In this document: one piece after another, positions 63,916-64,000 of the stretch
How the letters are laid out: every line of letters begins with the position of its first letter
Numbering within the stretch: position 1 is the first letter of the stretch
Source of the DNA: Rhodobacter sp.
GTDB lineage: Bacteria; Pseudomonadota; Alphaproteobacteria; Rhodobacterales; Rhodobacteraceae
NCBI GenBank assembly: GCA_020250445.1
Contig: JADCEF010000010.1
Coordinates: 32,730 to 96,729 of the forward strand
Length of the DNA stretch: 64,000 nt
Direction of reading: 5' to 3'
Made by a program: the position numbers and the translations under genes
The notes under the pieces: model-generated
What the model was told of the DNA's origin: nothing
Seen by the model: the letters and a program-made list of their open reading frames with translations, nothing else
The model's database searches: none

Positions 63916-64000
63916 CTGGCAGGGGCCATCGCCCCTGCCGCAGTGCTGCGCCGATATCAGGACCAGCCGGGGGCCAAAGCCCCCGGCCAGCGCCCGCCCC
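63916..64000 (-). repeat. structured intergenic repeat, copy D (inverted, truncated by window end)
   Basis: Reverse complement GGGGCGGGCGCTGGCCGGGGGCTTTGGCCCCCGGCTGGTCCTGAT...GGCAGGGGCGATGGCCCCTGCCAG matches the 3' ~85 nt of copy A nearly base for base. Confidence 0.85.

Overview
GC-rich alphaproteobacterial chromosome segment, most like Rhodobacteraceae (inferred from gene content; no search was run). Most of the window is housekeeping: fabF-type KAS end, ialB, HerA-like DUF853 ATPase, ccmF-ccmH, ilvB/ilvH, yrbG-like antiporter, bpt, ybaK, glnE, eda, frcBCAK with a ROK regulator, uvrD, trpF, lapA, ihfB, rpsA, an ABC/HlyD exporter, yedK, panB-panC, a CDF transporter, efp/epmA, a glutamine-synthetase-like/ALDH/Fe-ADH/DAO operon, and mreB-mreC-mreD-mrdA-rodA. 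The accessory signals that stood out are: (1) a composite insertion splitting ilvB from ilvH. It holds a MuF-tail toxin-like/immunity-like gene pair bounded by a 10-bp direct repeat, the 3' half of a tRNA-fMet, a decayed duplicate of the ilvH 5' end, and a BrnT/BrnA module placed directly upstream of ilvH; (2) a dispersed ~200-bp multi-hairpin intergenic repeat with four copies, two in tandem and three flanking yedK; (3) a comparatively AT-rich AlbA_2/HATPase gene next to efp with two identical-architecture palindromes (TGTCGA-N7-TCGACA) upstream; (4) an ilvB leader peptide (MPGGVVIVRRRRMGR) with promoter and attenuator; (5) a GTTC-N7-GTTC SOS box upstream of uvrD; (6) several IS/gene remnants (IS256, ISAs1, IS66, truncated hydrolase, SDR tail). 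No CRISPR array or rRNA was seen.
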